From assembly GCA_023627715.1 (NCBI GenBank), contig JAMAHW010000052.1, forward strand, positions 62,001 to 126,000: a DNA stretch of 64,000 nucleotides. Direction: 5' to 3'. A program made the position numbers and the translations under genes. The notes beneath the pieces were generated by a model, which was not told the DNA's origin, made no database searches, and worked only from the letters and a program-made list of their open reading frames with translations. Shown here piece by piece: positions 35,560-46,229 of this stretch. The stretch is from Periconia sp. R9002. Taxonomy: Eukaryota > Ascomycota > Dothideomycetes > Pleosporales > Periconiaceae. Numbering within the stretch: position 1 is the stretch's first letter; each line of letters begins with the position of its first letter.

Positions 35560-36774
35560 ATGGCCAAGAATCCGCCCGACCACAGGGTTGTTTATTTAGC
35601 ACTCAAAGGGATATTTCAGGGAAACGATGCTCAACTCCGTCGGGGGAAGAAGGTGCGCAAACTAATTCAGAAGCACAAAAATCAAGTCGACGTGCGACGC
35701 CTTATCCAGGAGTATACCATCGACAGCCTATGTCATGTAGCCAAGGACCTTCTGGAAGACCAAATATTCGAGTCGACATTGAAAGCCAAAATTCGCTTTC
35801 CTGAGGTTTTTGAAGTTTCTCCTACTCAGACTGCTGAAAGAGCTATATCCGAATCTGAAGCAGCTAGAAATGAGGACGCGGCCATGAAACAAGTGGTAGG
35901 AGAGAGTAAAGACGACTCAGGAAGGCATGAAAGCAAACTTGCTGGGATAAGTAGGTATTTTCCAATGAAGTTGGGTACTAGCAGCTGCTTACTCTGTAAA
36001 GCAGCTTCTGCCGCGGTAATCACCGAATCTCCGCAACCAGTATCTGCTGCAACGTCGCTTTACCCTGTGTACTTTCCATTTGATGTTCAACATCGGCTGC
36101 TTGTTGGAGTTCAACATAAACTTGAACAAGCTTGTTACGCCTTTGCCCAGCAGAAGCTTAGTGGAGTCTTGCAAAGAGAGGGATGGGATTGTGCGGAAGC
36201 AGTTGAACTCAATCGGTGGCACAACATCTTCCTCACAAATCAAGATCAATTTCATCCAAATGTTGTTAGGGATATCTCGAAACCATTGCCCGACCTCCTA
36301 GCTTCAATTGCTCAACTTCGCCATGCTGCTGTTCACAGACTTCGGATGACCGCAAATAGAGTCCTGCAGTTTATCATCGACGCTGAGTTACTCGTCAACC
36401 TATTTCAAAACCATGAATTTATCTACACGATTTCAACAATGCGGCGACAAACTCAAAGCACGATTGAAGACTTAGAAAGGAACAAGGATATGCTAGAACT
36501 AAGACAAGCTGAAATTGGGAAACGGTTTGCGGTAAAGAGAGCTGAATTGGACTCACAGGAACGCGAGGCGATCAATAATATAGTGAAGGAGGACAGGGAG
36601 TATATTTTCTTTGCGGGTATGAATCTGGAACGATCAATGGTTGCACCTGCTACGGTTATCCATACGCGACTCTCCACAGAGGCGGGATCTTCTTCTGAAA
36701 CAGACTTCGACGAACGTAGCACAGATGTAACTGCAGCTTACCAGAAACATGTGTCTGTTCCTGCAGAATGTTAG
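35560..36774 (+). CDS. Fungal hypothetical protein with RHxAVHR motif
   Basis: The ATG at 35560 lies in an excellent context (CCAGCCATGG) and gives 404 residues without introns; the frame is open further 5' but lacks an ATG. The N-terminal 90 residues are helical and basic. The central part has an FPFDVQHRLL ... EQACYAFAQQ segment and LNRWHNIFL, followed by the conserved-looking LRHAAVHRLRMTANRVLQFI. A coiled coil follows (STIEDLERNKDMLELRQAEI, residues about 315-365). I have seen this RHxAVHR pattern in fungal proteins of unknown function, common near HET-type genes, but I cannot name a domain. No membrane segment. Confidence 0.7.
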   Translation: MAKNPPDHRVVYLALKGIFQGNDAQLRRGKKVRKLIQKHKNQVDVRRLIQEYTIDSLCHVAKDLLEDQIFESTLKAKIRFPEVFEVSPTQTAERAISESEAARNEDAAMKQVVGESKDDSGRHESKLAGISRYFPMKLGTSSCLLCKAASAAVITESPQPVSAATSLYPVYFPFDVQHRLLVGVQHKLEQACYAFAQQKLSGVLQREGWDCAEAVELNRWHNIFLTNQDQFHPNVVRDISKPLPDLLASIAQLRHAAVHRLRMTANRVLQFIIDAELLVNLFQNHEFIYTISTMRRQTQSTIEDLERNKDMLELRQAEIGKRFAVKRAELDSQEREAINNIVKEDREYIFFAGMNLERSMVAPATVIHTRLSTEAGSSSETDFDERSTDVTAAYQKHVSVPAEC

Positions 36775-37151
36775 GAAGCGTCGCAGAATACAGTTTAGTC
36801 ATGACCTAGCTTCGCTACGTCACTCGCTTTACTTTACATGGATATTCCGTTAGGTAACTACCCTAATAAGCTTCTTGTCTTCCTAGAAATACACCACCGC
36901 ATTGAGATTTTAGAATTCTGGCGCAAATGTAGATCTAGCCGCATGAGTATGATTATGAGTGATATGTAAGGGTAAACAAAATGATTATGACACTGCGTAT
37001 CGCCACTATAAGCAGGAAGGGCCGTCAGGTCTAATAGCACTGTACGAGATTTAACATTACAGCTTAGCTGCCTAGCACAAAGGTTGTAGGAAACAGCCCA
37101 CTAAAATCATCAGCAACTATCCTCTCACAGAGTCCAGCCCGCTACTTGGGA
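36775..37151. other. Intergenic, nothing seen
   Basis: Convergent 3' regions of the RHxAVHR gene and the MYND pseudogene. No feature recognised. Confidence 0.4.
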
Positions 37152-38137
37152 TTAGCTTTGTGTCACAATATACCACCAATAATTCTTATAGTCGACCTCA
37201 TTCGGCTTGTCTCCACATACTACAAGTAAAGGAGACATTTCCTTCCACTTATTTACCTCGGGGCTTTTTACAAATTCAGCCCCCAGACTCTTCCACACTC
37301 CCATCTCTCCGTGAATCTCAAATTGTCTATCCGCAGTAAAGAGTGTTGGATGTGGCGCATACGCAAGGTACTTGATGGTACCAGTCCGCTTGTGCGTCTA
37401 CCGAAAACCCTGAGCGAAAGGCTGCTATTAAATCTGGCGTCCTGTAGAACTCAGTATCGACGTGTGCGTCATATGGACCTTTCCAGGCGGTAATGGAAAT
37501 CGATCGTCCCATGAAAGTACACATAGCGCAACACTGGAGTGTGTGATTCCAGTGTTACTACGTTCAGCCCTATGAATGATATATGAAGTGCTTTTAGCGA
37601 TGGTAAAAGGTGCAATAGCTCCTCGAATACGGAATCGGAGCTAAATTCTGCTCCAGCTGCACCTATAATGTGAAGGTTGATCGAACTTTGAGTGTTGTGT
37701 TGGTACCGTATCTCAAATATTCTACAATTTGTCGTTGTCTGGGGTTATCTGCCTGGTACCTCAGATCTGGGTTCATTCTTGCATTGAGGCCGCCCACACA
37801 TACGTCTGATAGCCTCGTGTAGTAGTCGTACCAGTCCGTTGCAAAAGAAAGAGAACAATATTGGTTTTTGGGAAATTTGGTGTAAGAGACGGTCGAGCTC
37901 AATCCCGTTCGCCGGTATAGATCTACCAAAATCTTGTCATCGGCTGCAACGTCTTGCAAGATTGCGCACTCTGCTGATGGGTGTGTTTGCTGGCAGGATA
38001 TGCAAAATGACGTAAGAAGGCAGTTTCGGCAGACGTTTAACTTTGCCCCATCTTCAAGTTAAGACTCTCTTCTATAACATTGGTAGCAATACGGTTCGTA
38101 GTCAGTTGCAAGTGTAAGCTTAATGATGGGTACGAAA
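37152..38137 (-). pseudogene. Decayed MYND finger / Mss51-C domain gene
   Basis: Reading the minus strand with frame changes recovers a recognisable protein. It starts with FVPIIKLTLATDYEPYC and CYQC, then an in-frame TAA, then CRNC..FCISC..C, which is a MYND-type zinc finger. Next come ATDWYDYYTRLSD, a frameshift, SSINLHIIGAAGAEF and EELLHLLPSLKALHISFIG, further frameshifts, TPDLIAAFRSGFSVDAQADW, and finally YAPHPTLFTADRQFEIHGEM ... YWWYIVTQS ending at a TAA. The order matches fungal MYND proteins with a C-terminal Mss51-like domain. At least one nonsense change and three frame shifts make a working product impossible. A further minus-strand frame at 38141-38341 may be its decayed N-terminus. 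Confidence 0.75.
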
Positions 38138-38344
38138 TAGCTATAATTTCTTGGCAGTTGGTTTTAGACATACCCAACCAGTCTCCCAAAAGCATAGAGG
38201 CTGCGAAAATCCAATATTGACATATTTACCAACTATAATATCGCAGCATCTGCTCGTATCTCTTGCCCAGTATACCTGCTTGTCATAGTAGTCATTCCAA
38301 TGCCTGCCAGCTGAGAGTACATGTCGTTTCTGCTTGTTCAAAGC

Positions 38345-38735
38345 AACCAGATGTTCTTCTAAGTAAAGATTGGTTATTTATCCCCTAGATATCGTGTATA
38401 GGATAGATTAAAGATAACAAGTAATTGCGAGGATTCGGACCCAGAACTATAGTAGTCCAGTTATGTATCTGCTACTCTAATTTTTCGTTATCTTAGAGGG
38501 TTTCCTAGAAACACAACTCTTTATGGTACGATTTTAACATATTAAAAAGCATACTACTATCACATCTTCTTCTAATACTTGATAATTTTTTTGCTAGCAT
38601 AGATTTATTTTATATTCTAAATATAGAAGAAGAAACTAAAGGTAAAGACAGGAAAATACTAGCATATCACAACAATCGACCACCTCGCACTATAACAACT
38701 CATCCAAGGGATCCATAGCACAATACTATAGATAT
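38345..38735. other. AT-rich intergenic with one inverted repeat
   Basis: AAAGATAAC-type and GTTATCTT arms at 38407-38414 and 38488-38495 could pair around about 75 bases. No gene. Confidence 0.35.
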
Positions 38736-39492
38736 CTAAGCAGAAATCTCAAAGGCCTTGAAGATTTCTGGGATATCCGCTTTACTGGATCCGTTCAGCA
38801 TAAGCCCAGTCAATTCATCAAGGAGACCTGTGTCCATGTCCAAAATGTTGTACTTCTGTCCATCAGCAAGGAACAACTGATCCGGCTTGACTGTAGTGCA
38901 AGTTTCCGATGCGGAACAGGTACCCTCAGGAATTTGCTCGCCCGCCCTCTTCCTTGCTGTGTCAAAGTTAGCCTTGATTTTCGTAAAATTGGTAGGATCG
39001 TAGTATCCCAGATCTCAGAGTCCCAGTTAGATCCCAAGACATGTCTTCAGGCCAAGATCTTAAGACATTGCAAAATTCAGGTTGGAATTAGGACTTACAG
39101 AGAAAGCCGTAGCCTGCTCCGGTATAAGGCCCATTGTTAAGACACTTCTCGGTGGCGCCGGATATAGTATCGACGGTCTTGACCCGGCCACAGTTACCAC
39201 CCTCGTGTCCTCTGATTTCTATGAACCATTCGGTCGGGACAGCGTAGAAGACGAGACTACTGTAAGATCCGGAGGGGACACCACAGCAGGTCTGCGGAGG
39301 TACGTTAGCAACTTTATGGTTCAAGGGGATACCGGATTTATCGAAGGAGAGGATGTTTACATTGGGGTTCAAGTTTGTGCATGTATGACCTCCACTGCGA
39401 GAATCGCAGTTGCTTCTGACTCTTAGAGAGGCATCAATGGCTGAAACCGATGCTGTAATACCGAGAAGAATCGTGAGGTTGAGGAGTTGCAT
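38736..39492 (-). CDS. Secreted Cys-containing protein
   Basis: Exons 39099-39492 and 38736-39013 (GTAAGT donor, CTAAC branch, CTGAG acceptor) join in phase to 223 residues. The signal peptide is clear (MQLLNLTILLGITASVSA). The mature chain has Cys in the pattern C-x8-C, a CC pair (QTCCGVP), GNCGRV, EKCLNNG and GTCSASETC. The C-terminal 60 residues are Leu/Asp-rich (YNILDMDTGLLDELTGLML). I do not recognise the family. Secretion and disulfides are inferred from sequence. The intron position is supported by the stop codon just before the acceptor frame. Confidence 0.7.
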
Positions 39493-39652
39493 ATTGAAGT
39501 TGTTTTATGATTGACTCTGGAAATGGGGAAATTTGATGACAATTGAAGATCGATACAACGAGCTTGAGATGACGAATGCGATACAGAAAGAAGAGATATT
39601 ATTGCAGACTTCCTCATCTTTATACTTCTTTCTCGGTGGGTCTAAACCTACG

Positions 39653-39768
39653 AGGTTCTACATCCGGAGGGTTTTTCGCCCATTTTCTCTTTGTGAACAA
39701 TGTGATTTTGAACTTAAAGGATTCTACATCCAGAAGGTTTTTCACCCATTGTCTCTTTGTGAACAATG
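39653..39768 (+). repeat. Two direct copies, period about 66 bases
   Basis: Both copies carry TTCTACATCC and TCTCTTTGTGAACAATG with about 50 nearly identical bases and a period of 66. They lie just outside the 5' end of the secreted-protein gene. Confidence 0.7.
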
Positions 39769-39852
39769 GCCCAGTTGATTTCGGACCCGAGGAGTAAGCC
39801 AGTACAACATCTCGGGGTCGGAAAGCAGTTATTTCTTGGAAATTTGTCAGAT

Positions 39853-40106
39853 CACCAATAAACGCAAGTAAGATAAACACCTGGGCATAGTACCTTACCC
39901 TATAATTACACGGGTACATGTACGCTATAGGTATCGCTAGTAAACGTACGTAAGATAAGCAACTAGGCACAGTTCCTTACCAGACTTACTCTATAGCTAC
40001 ACGGTGCAACAACTTCTTCTATTGGTCTCGCTAGTGAACACAGGTGAGAAAAGCGCTTGGCACAGTATGTTACCTGGGAACAGTACATTATGTACTTACA
40101 CGGTTG
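39853..40106 (+). repeat. Three degenerate direct repeats, 82-94 bases
   Basis: Each unit contains a version of GTAAGATAA, then GGCACAGT, then CCTTACC, then TACACGG, starting near 39868, 39950 and 40044. The second and third are preceded by TCGCTAGT. It is a diverged tandem array with no coding frame. Confidence 0.6.
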
Positions 40107-40289
40107 CATGTATCCCGTCCCGTGCCATCCTCTGCCTCACTATCCACTAGGGTTAATTCAAATGGGATGAACACAAGAAGAGTTGTTGGTATAGAAAAAA
40201 CCGGTGAGAAGCAAGTATTATAAATTGTGATGATGTAAATCGGTCAAAACGTTTCGCCTTGAAGGCTCATCAGGGACATGTGTGTTGCT

Positions 40290-40471
40290 GTATACCGTAT
40301 TTTCTCACCCATAAGGGACACACCAAAATCTGACATCTGACTAAGTAGAGTAATGCTTCAACCGTATCAGGTAGACGCCTTACTACAGTAGGTAAAAGTT
40401 TCCTCACTACAGTAGGTAAAAATCTGGTCTGTGCTGTATCCCCTATGTGTGAGAAAATACATACGGTATAT
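40290..40471. repeat. MITE-like element with about 30-base inverted ends
   Basis: The left end (TATACCGTATTTTCTCACCC, from 40291) is matched in inverted form at the right end (to about 40471), with a 4-base insertion and a few mismatches. The interior of about 120 bases holds two copies of ACTACAGTAGGTAAAA 24 bases apart. Size and shape fit a miniature inverted-repeat element; no clear target-site duplication was seen. Confidence 0.55.
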
Positions 40472-41843
40472 GGACACAGGGGCACAGTGCGCCCCTTGGC
40501 AGGTGTTGACTCATACCTGTCAGGTCAGATCGCCGGGTAGGGCTGCAGGCCACCAATACCAATTTGGCGGAAGTGCGACTTGGCAACAAGGCAAAAATGG
40601 GACACGGGGCGTAACTGATGAAGTCTTCCATGCAGCCTAATGCATCAAATAATTTGGTGCCCAAATATGTTGATGCTGGTTCGGCAATGAACGAGTGATT
40701 AATCAATTGAGTGAGAAGAACTGCAAGGATGAAATTGGCTTGATTGGAGATTATACAACATCTTATGCGAGCATTCTGAAGGAACCGTCCTTTGATATCA
40801 ATATAGTCAATGGCACATTGTTTCTTCCGTGTTAAATCACGGCATTGGCTCCCTGCTCTTTCTATATTGAAAAATAGTGTCCCCCTCCATCACAGAGGAA
40901 CGACACCACGGGGTTTAGGAGTGCCTCGTGACCACAGAATTCATTTCGTGGCGTTCGGCGACCACTAAATTCATAACCACAACTATTATGGATCACCCGT
41001 GACAGCCGACAGATTGGCTTCATGATATTCCCGCGGCGTCCATCCATATTCAGATAGGATATTGGTGCGGGACAAGTTCATGGACTCGAGAATGCCGTCA
41101 CCGTATTCAAGAATGGGAATGGAGGAATTTTCTCCATGAACGCACTAAAATCGGTAGGCCCCTAGCAAAAGCTCAATTGGGTAAGCTGTTAACTGTATAG
41201 TTTACCTTCTTTGATTCAGGCCAACTTGAATACACAACTCAGTCGTCTCATCCTGCTGCTTCGCTCTCGATGCCACGCTATTTGACGTGTCCAGTTCGAT
41301 ATCCTCATCATCTGTATGGGCGCAAGCCTTGAGGGGATATATGCTTTCTCTCATATACTCTGTGATGATCATTTCAATTTCAATTTCATGTTTTCTTTCA
41401 TAGAAAGAATGCCCGCCATTTTGTTCTCGCCTAAAGCCCTTTTCAAACATAAGTGTCCTCATCAACGTGCCCCTTGTGTGTTGCTTAGATAGACGTCTAT
41501 TAACTAGGGCGAAACGAGATGTTAGTAACTCCTCGGGGAGCTGAGACGCCTCCCATTGCTAGAGTAGCCAAAAGGTCTTTGGTATAAGATGATCAAATCC
41601 AAGCAGACGCTGGCGAACCCTTACGCGTTCTCCCCTAAGGCATAAAGCTTGTGTATGTCGGCGCTGTTCTTTCCATGTGATACATAGCAAGATTAGCCAT
41701 GCTGCTCAGCGTGTCTGGATGGTCCGCTCCCAGCTTCTTCTTGCGCGTCTTCATCCCTTGTACCTCTAGCTCTTCTTTTGTATCCCACCACCCTTGTTTA
41801 CTATAAGTCGATCGCAGACATCTCTTTAAAGCGAGTAGCCTTC
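40472..41843. other. Intergenic, no supported gene
   Basis: Short open frames only. A GACCAC..AATTCAT motif appears twice near 40930 and 40960. No recognisable gene. Confidence 0.4.
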
Positions 41844-42270
41844 CCGAACCACAGTTGTATAGCTCTTGTCAGGCTAGGAGGCGTCGGGTGAGTCATGGCC
41901 TGTGGCATGATCTTCGACTGGGACCTAACAGATCCCCAGGAAATCGCAGGTCGCGAGCGAGTACGCGTATCGGATCCACGAGGCAAAGTCGCACACCCTG
42001 GTGCTTTGGATACATGATTGATGCGAGCAATCCCGCACGCTTTGAGTAGGGATACAGAGAGGTAGCGCTGCCGGGTCAGGAGAACCTAGATGTAGATATC
42101 ATGCAGCTCGTGCACGCGTGGTCATTCGATAGCAGGAATGGGCGGTGGCTGATGATCCTCGATAATATCGACAACAGCGTCTTCTTAGACGGTGACAATT
42201 TACACGCCCTGCATAAAGGCAATATGGCAGGCGATTTAACAAGCATTGGACGGCCTCTTAAGAGCTTCTA
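41844..42270 (+). pseudogene. Decayed NB-ARC ATPase gene fragment
   Basis: An intron at 41888-41939 (GTGAGT, CCTAAC, CCCCAG) splits the P-loop: removing it joins ALVRLGGVG to KSQVASEYAYRI, the standard NB-ARC Walker A region of fungal NB-ARC/TPR proteins. The text continues HTLVLWIH, then a short insertion breaks the frame before ASNPARFE. A stop follows, then GYREVALPG and MQLVHAWSFDSRNGRWLMILDNIDN (Walker B, LILDNVD type). After about 42260 no similarity is visible and the TPR part is missing. The order of motifs is exact, but stops and frame changes mean no product. The 5' end is not defined. Confidence 0.7.
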
Positions 42271-42532
42271 CCGCAGATGTGAGATGCTCCGTCCCATAAC
42301 GCTATACAACTTTACGACTTGCTACAGCCCCGTTCTGCCTATAGTGGTAGCAAAGCAACGTTCTTTTTCATCCCAGGTACTTCTAGAATAAGCATAGACT
42401 GGCGAAAATTGCGACAGTGGTTATCTAAGCGCACACATCAATAAAGACGCTAGCGACAACGAGGTGCGGAATGTATTGAATAAAACATGAAATATTGGAT
42501 CGAAAGGCAGGTCCTTCGAATTTGATCGCTGT

Positions 42533-44653
42533 TCATGCATCCTCTGGAGATGGATGACTTAAGTATCTACTTTTGTGGACTTTGCGGTGTCTCCTGAGGT
42601 TTGATACAACTGAAAAGTGGCGACCACAGCCTTCAATCTCGCAAGCAAATGCTAAATAATATACGTTAGCATTTAAATAAGGAAGTCACTCAACATAAAC
42701 AAACTCACGTTTTTCTCCTGTATGACTATACATATGTGTCTGCAATGAGCTTGGGCGAGTGAATCGCTTGTCGCAAATTTTGCACTTATGCTTTTTCTGC
42801 GAGCTTATCGAGACATTTGAGCTGAATCGATTCATTAACTGAGCAGCAGGTGGATTGTTCACTCCTATTAAGGCATGAGGGCGGGGAAGAGTCGTTGAGC
42901 TCGTAACGTTTAGTGACTCAGATGCAGAGCTGTAATCGGTGATAGAGGATTCGCCACTATAGGATTTCGACGAATTGTAGCTGGCCGAAGAAATCGAGGA
43001 ATGCGCTGAGAGAGATGGTGGAAAGCCGTACGAGTCAGTTGAGCTGCGACTACATCCTTGGTCCCTATATATATTCCGTGGCGTTATGCCTGTATGGTTT
43101 AGGGAGACTAAGCCACGACTAGCGTCAAGCGCGACGCTAAGGTTGTTTCTTTGCGGCTGCTGCGAAGTGTGCATCTCAAGTTGGGCGGAGGCAGTTGGTG
43201 CATTCGGTACGATCGAGATAGGATATTGCTGGTGCAGCTGATACAGCGTTCTCGTATTTGTCTTAACCAAGCCCGAATGGCCCTGGAGCGTCTGCCTCTC
43301 CGATGAAAGAAAACTCGACCAGCGCAATGGCCATACAGGCTGCCCGAATCGGCATTTGATATCCTCAAAGACTGCATAAGCCGGCACTATGTATGCATTG
43401 CCTGAGCTTGGACTCCCGGCGATAACATGGCCGCAAAGCTCGCTGGACCTGGAGACGATAACCCAAGCACCACAGTCTCCCTCCTTAAGTCTCTCATTGT
43501 TAATTCCGGTATTTCGAACTGTCCACAATTCCTGGGTCCGGGGATATTCTTCCTGACTAATAAAAGTAGGCGTGCCTGATAGAGACGCGTGTTTCGTATC
43601 ACTACGAGAAAATATATTTACGGGACCGGCTTCTGGGGCTTGAAGGACACCATTCGAGGTACCCTTTGCTAACTTCCATGCACATGGTGGAATTGGAAAC
43701 GTTTTGTCTGGAAGCTTGATCAAACAGTAGTCTAGCATAGAGTCAAGTGGAAGGAGGATCTGAACCTCTTCAGTAGGCCACTTATGGACGCAATCTCCCG
43801 AACGCGTGAAGTTTTTTGTTGAAGAAGGTATCGCTACAGTGCCATGTGGCAGGCTGATACTTTGAACCTCTATCAAAGGTTGATCTTCTCGTACGTCTTC
43901 AGGCAGGTTTTCTTCTGTTGACGACGAATCCAGTTGCTTCTCAATTGCGTTTTCAGAAGTCTCAGATGACGGTGATAAACTCCCTAAACTTGTTCCAGCA
44001 ATAAATTGCTCATTCATGTCTTCATCATTGTCATCATCGTCATCGTCATCAATGTCAAACTCGGGGGTGTCTGCGCTCTTCGTCCAGTCCTGAATCGGGG
44101 AATGGCCTGAAAATATATGTGCGACGGTGAAAAGATAGTCATCGTCGGAAATGCTAATCGCCCCGGAAATAGTGGCTCGCTTCGGGGTCCCTTGTGGCGG
44201 AGAATATTCAACCATAAAACGGCCAGTGGTTAGGCTCCTGTAGAATCGAGCCACACTTTGTGGAATCTTTATTAATTGTGCTTGTTCATTTTGTTTTACA
44301 TCATGAGTGCTGAGGCCTCGTAAGGAATCAATAGGCTGGTCGCCAAGCGGAACAAGTTGGTCAAAGTCAGGTAATTTGGAGCATTCAGCCGTCCTAAATC
44401 CAGGATAACTTTCAAGCAGTCCGCTATTCAGAACGATGTTCCTCACTTGCTTGCGGGAGCAAGCGTCTATGGAACAAAAGACGACTGTAGGTCTAGCAGT
44501 CTTTTTCGTTCGGCCTATCAGGAAACCGGACCAGATGACGCCCTTAGGAACAGGGTCATGGTAGTCTTCTAGATGCTTCTGGATCTCTCGTGCCAGTCTT
44601 GTCCATTGTTCCCGCGCTGGTCCGATCGCCTCCCAGCAGTTGTGAGAACCCAT
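42533..44653 (-). CDS. Chymotrypsin-fold-like domain (GDCG) plus C2H2 fingers
   Basis: Exons 42709-44653 and 42533-42651 (GTGAGT donor, ATTTAG acceptor) join in phase to 687 residues. The C-terminus has two C2H2 fingers, KCKICDKRFTRPSSLQTH and, completed by the second exon, FACEIEGCGRHFSVVSNL, linked by TGEKP, so DNA or RNA binding is likely. The first 440 residues resemble a trypsin-like protease fold: LFTVAHIF (His 179), SMLDYCLIKL (Asp 308) and EGDCGAWVI (Cys 394) sit in the order of a His-Asp-nucleophile triad, with Cys in place of Ser. An acidic loop (about 199-214) is inserted between the first two. The fungal family is uncharacterised as far as I know; whether it cuts peptides is open. 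The ATG start is clear. Confidence 0.75.
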
Positions 44654-44881
44654 CTTCGAGTGCCACTCTCCGATTGAGTCTTGCGGGTCTGGCCAAGTGG
44701 TTTTTCTTAAAGATAGGTGACAATCGGCCTCGTAGAACGCTCATATTCGAACTCAAGGTGCCGTGGCACCATGTTGTTATGTTGGTGTGTGTGGGTGCCT
44801 GTGGACCATTATAATGAGTCTAATGGATGGAATGTTAATACTGATAGTGTGGATGAAGAAGGGGTGAAAGCCCCGCTCAGA

Positions 44882-44982
44882 CACTGCCTGAGGCCAAGGC
44901 TGAAAGAGGCAGTGCTCAGCAACTTGCCTTGGCACGTCCAACACAGCCTTCTTCGATCAGCCTTCTTCGATCAGCCTTCCTT
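44882..44982. repeat. Palindrome and 14-base tandem repeats
   Basis: CACTGCCT (44882-44889) is inverted at 44907-44914, forming an 8-base stem around AGGCCAAGGCT-type sequence. Just after it, CAGCCTTCTTCGAT is repeated 2.7 times at 44944-44982. The pair lies between two divergent genes. Confidence 0.6.
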
Positions 44983-45102
44983 AACATAACTACCTACAAG
45001 TTTCTACACTACAAGACACGATAGGGTCCTTAACGCTTCAATACCTTCGAATTGTTTGCTTCATTAAATGCTACTGGAAATACTGTCACTGCCTTAGTGG
45101 AT

Positions 45103-46213
45103 ATGGCGCAACGGTGCCCCACTTCGATCCCTGTGCCACTTTTGGATGAGGATATTCGGCGTCTGGATATGCCTCTTCAGATCAGATCCAAACTTCTCCA
45201 AGAACTCTGGGGCCCATTCACAATCGATGAAAAAATCGACATCCCGTGCAACGCATATTTTAAATATTACGCTGAACAAAGTAGCCAAGCTCTCAATGAC
45301 CGGGGAGGACATACCTCAGCAAGGACACATAGCGACATTGTCGAAATTGCGAAGTTGCTCAAACAGCCCATGTCTCGGGAGGTTGTATTGCAGTCGCTGC
45401 GGGACAGCTACAAATTACAAAATCGGCCTGTTGACGAGAAGGCGATGAACGGCGCAGTAAACTTGGCAGCCCGCCTCTTGCTTATGATAGAGGTGGGAAC
45501 AGTGGAATTTGGCTTCTCTGGTCAGACAGACGTTCTGTGGACTACCGGCACTCTCCAAGATTGTGTTGAGCGCCATTTTGCTTCAGCACCGACTCTAAGA
45601 GATTCAGTTAAGTTGGAACGGCTGTTTAACTCCCGAAATCTCGAACGCATAGCTGGCCTCAAGATTGTTTGGACAGATAATCTAGCCGACCATCTGAGGC
45701 TTTTTGATGACGACCAAAAAGTATCGATTTTCCACCACGCAAGCTTCCTAAAGTATCATGCAACGTGAGTGAGCCTAAATTCGATCTTAACCCGGGCTAA
45801 CTTACTGTAACGGAAAAAGATCTTTATTACCCAGCAAGTTAATCGACGAAACTTTGCGGTCGCTTGCTCTTGTCTTCCCGCAGTCAGATGTGCAGTCTCG
45901 AAAGTGGTTATTAAAGAATTGCCAAGCGAAGCAGCTAGATTCTGGGTTACTGAAGTGTGGCCACCTGAAAGCTGATTCCCGTCAAATAGAAAGGTTTTAC
46001 TGCTGGCGTGACCGCCTTGTGGTACTAAAACAAGTATTTGACGATGCCGAACCGAAAACACTCAGTCAATGGTGGTATGACCGGAGGAAAAATGTGCAGT
46101 GGTTTACTTTTTGGTTGGCCGCACTCATCTTGATTCTCACTGTCATATTCGGCTTGATACAATGTATTGAAGGAGCATTGCAAGTTTATAAGGCATTTGT
46201 ACCCACCAACTAG
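45103..46213 (+). CDS. Fungal protein with C-terminal membrane anchor
   Basis: Exons 45103-45764 and 45820-46213 (GTGAGT donor, GCTAAC branch, AAAAAG acceptor) join in phase to 351 residues. The ATG at 45103 is the first in frame. The body is helical and soluble-looking. The C-terminus has a single membrane segment (WLAALILILTVIFGLIQ) followed by only about 20 residues, so it is tail-anchored with the body in the cytosol. Recognisable blocks WTDNLADHLRLFDDD, VSIFHHASFL, ERFYCWRDRLVVL and QWWYDRRKNVQWFTFW occur in many fungal proteins of unknown function. No catalytic motif is visible. It ends 16 bases before the convergent minus-strand gene. Confidence 0.75.
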
Positions 46214-46229
46214 TGCATTGAACTGCTAT

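Noticed and set aside
38407..38495. tRNA-like stretch with 8-base pairing ends
   Set aside because: The T-arm-like part is too far from the 3' end of the stem and no D-arm or anticodon arm forms, so it is kept only as an inverted repeat.
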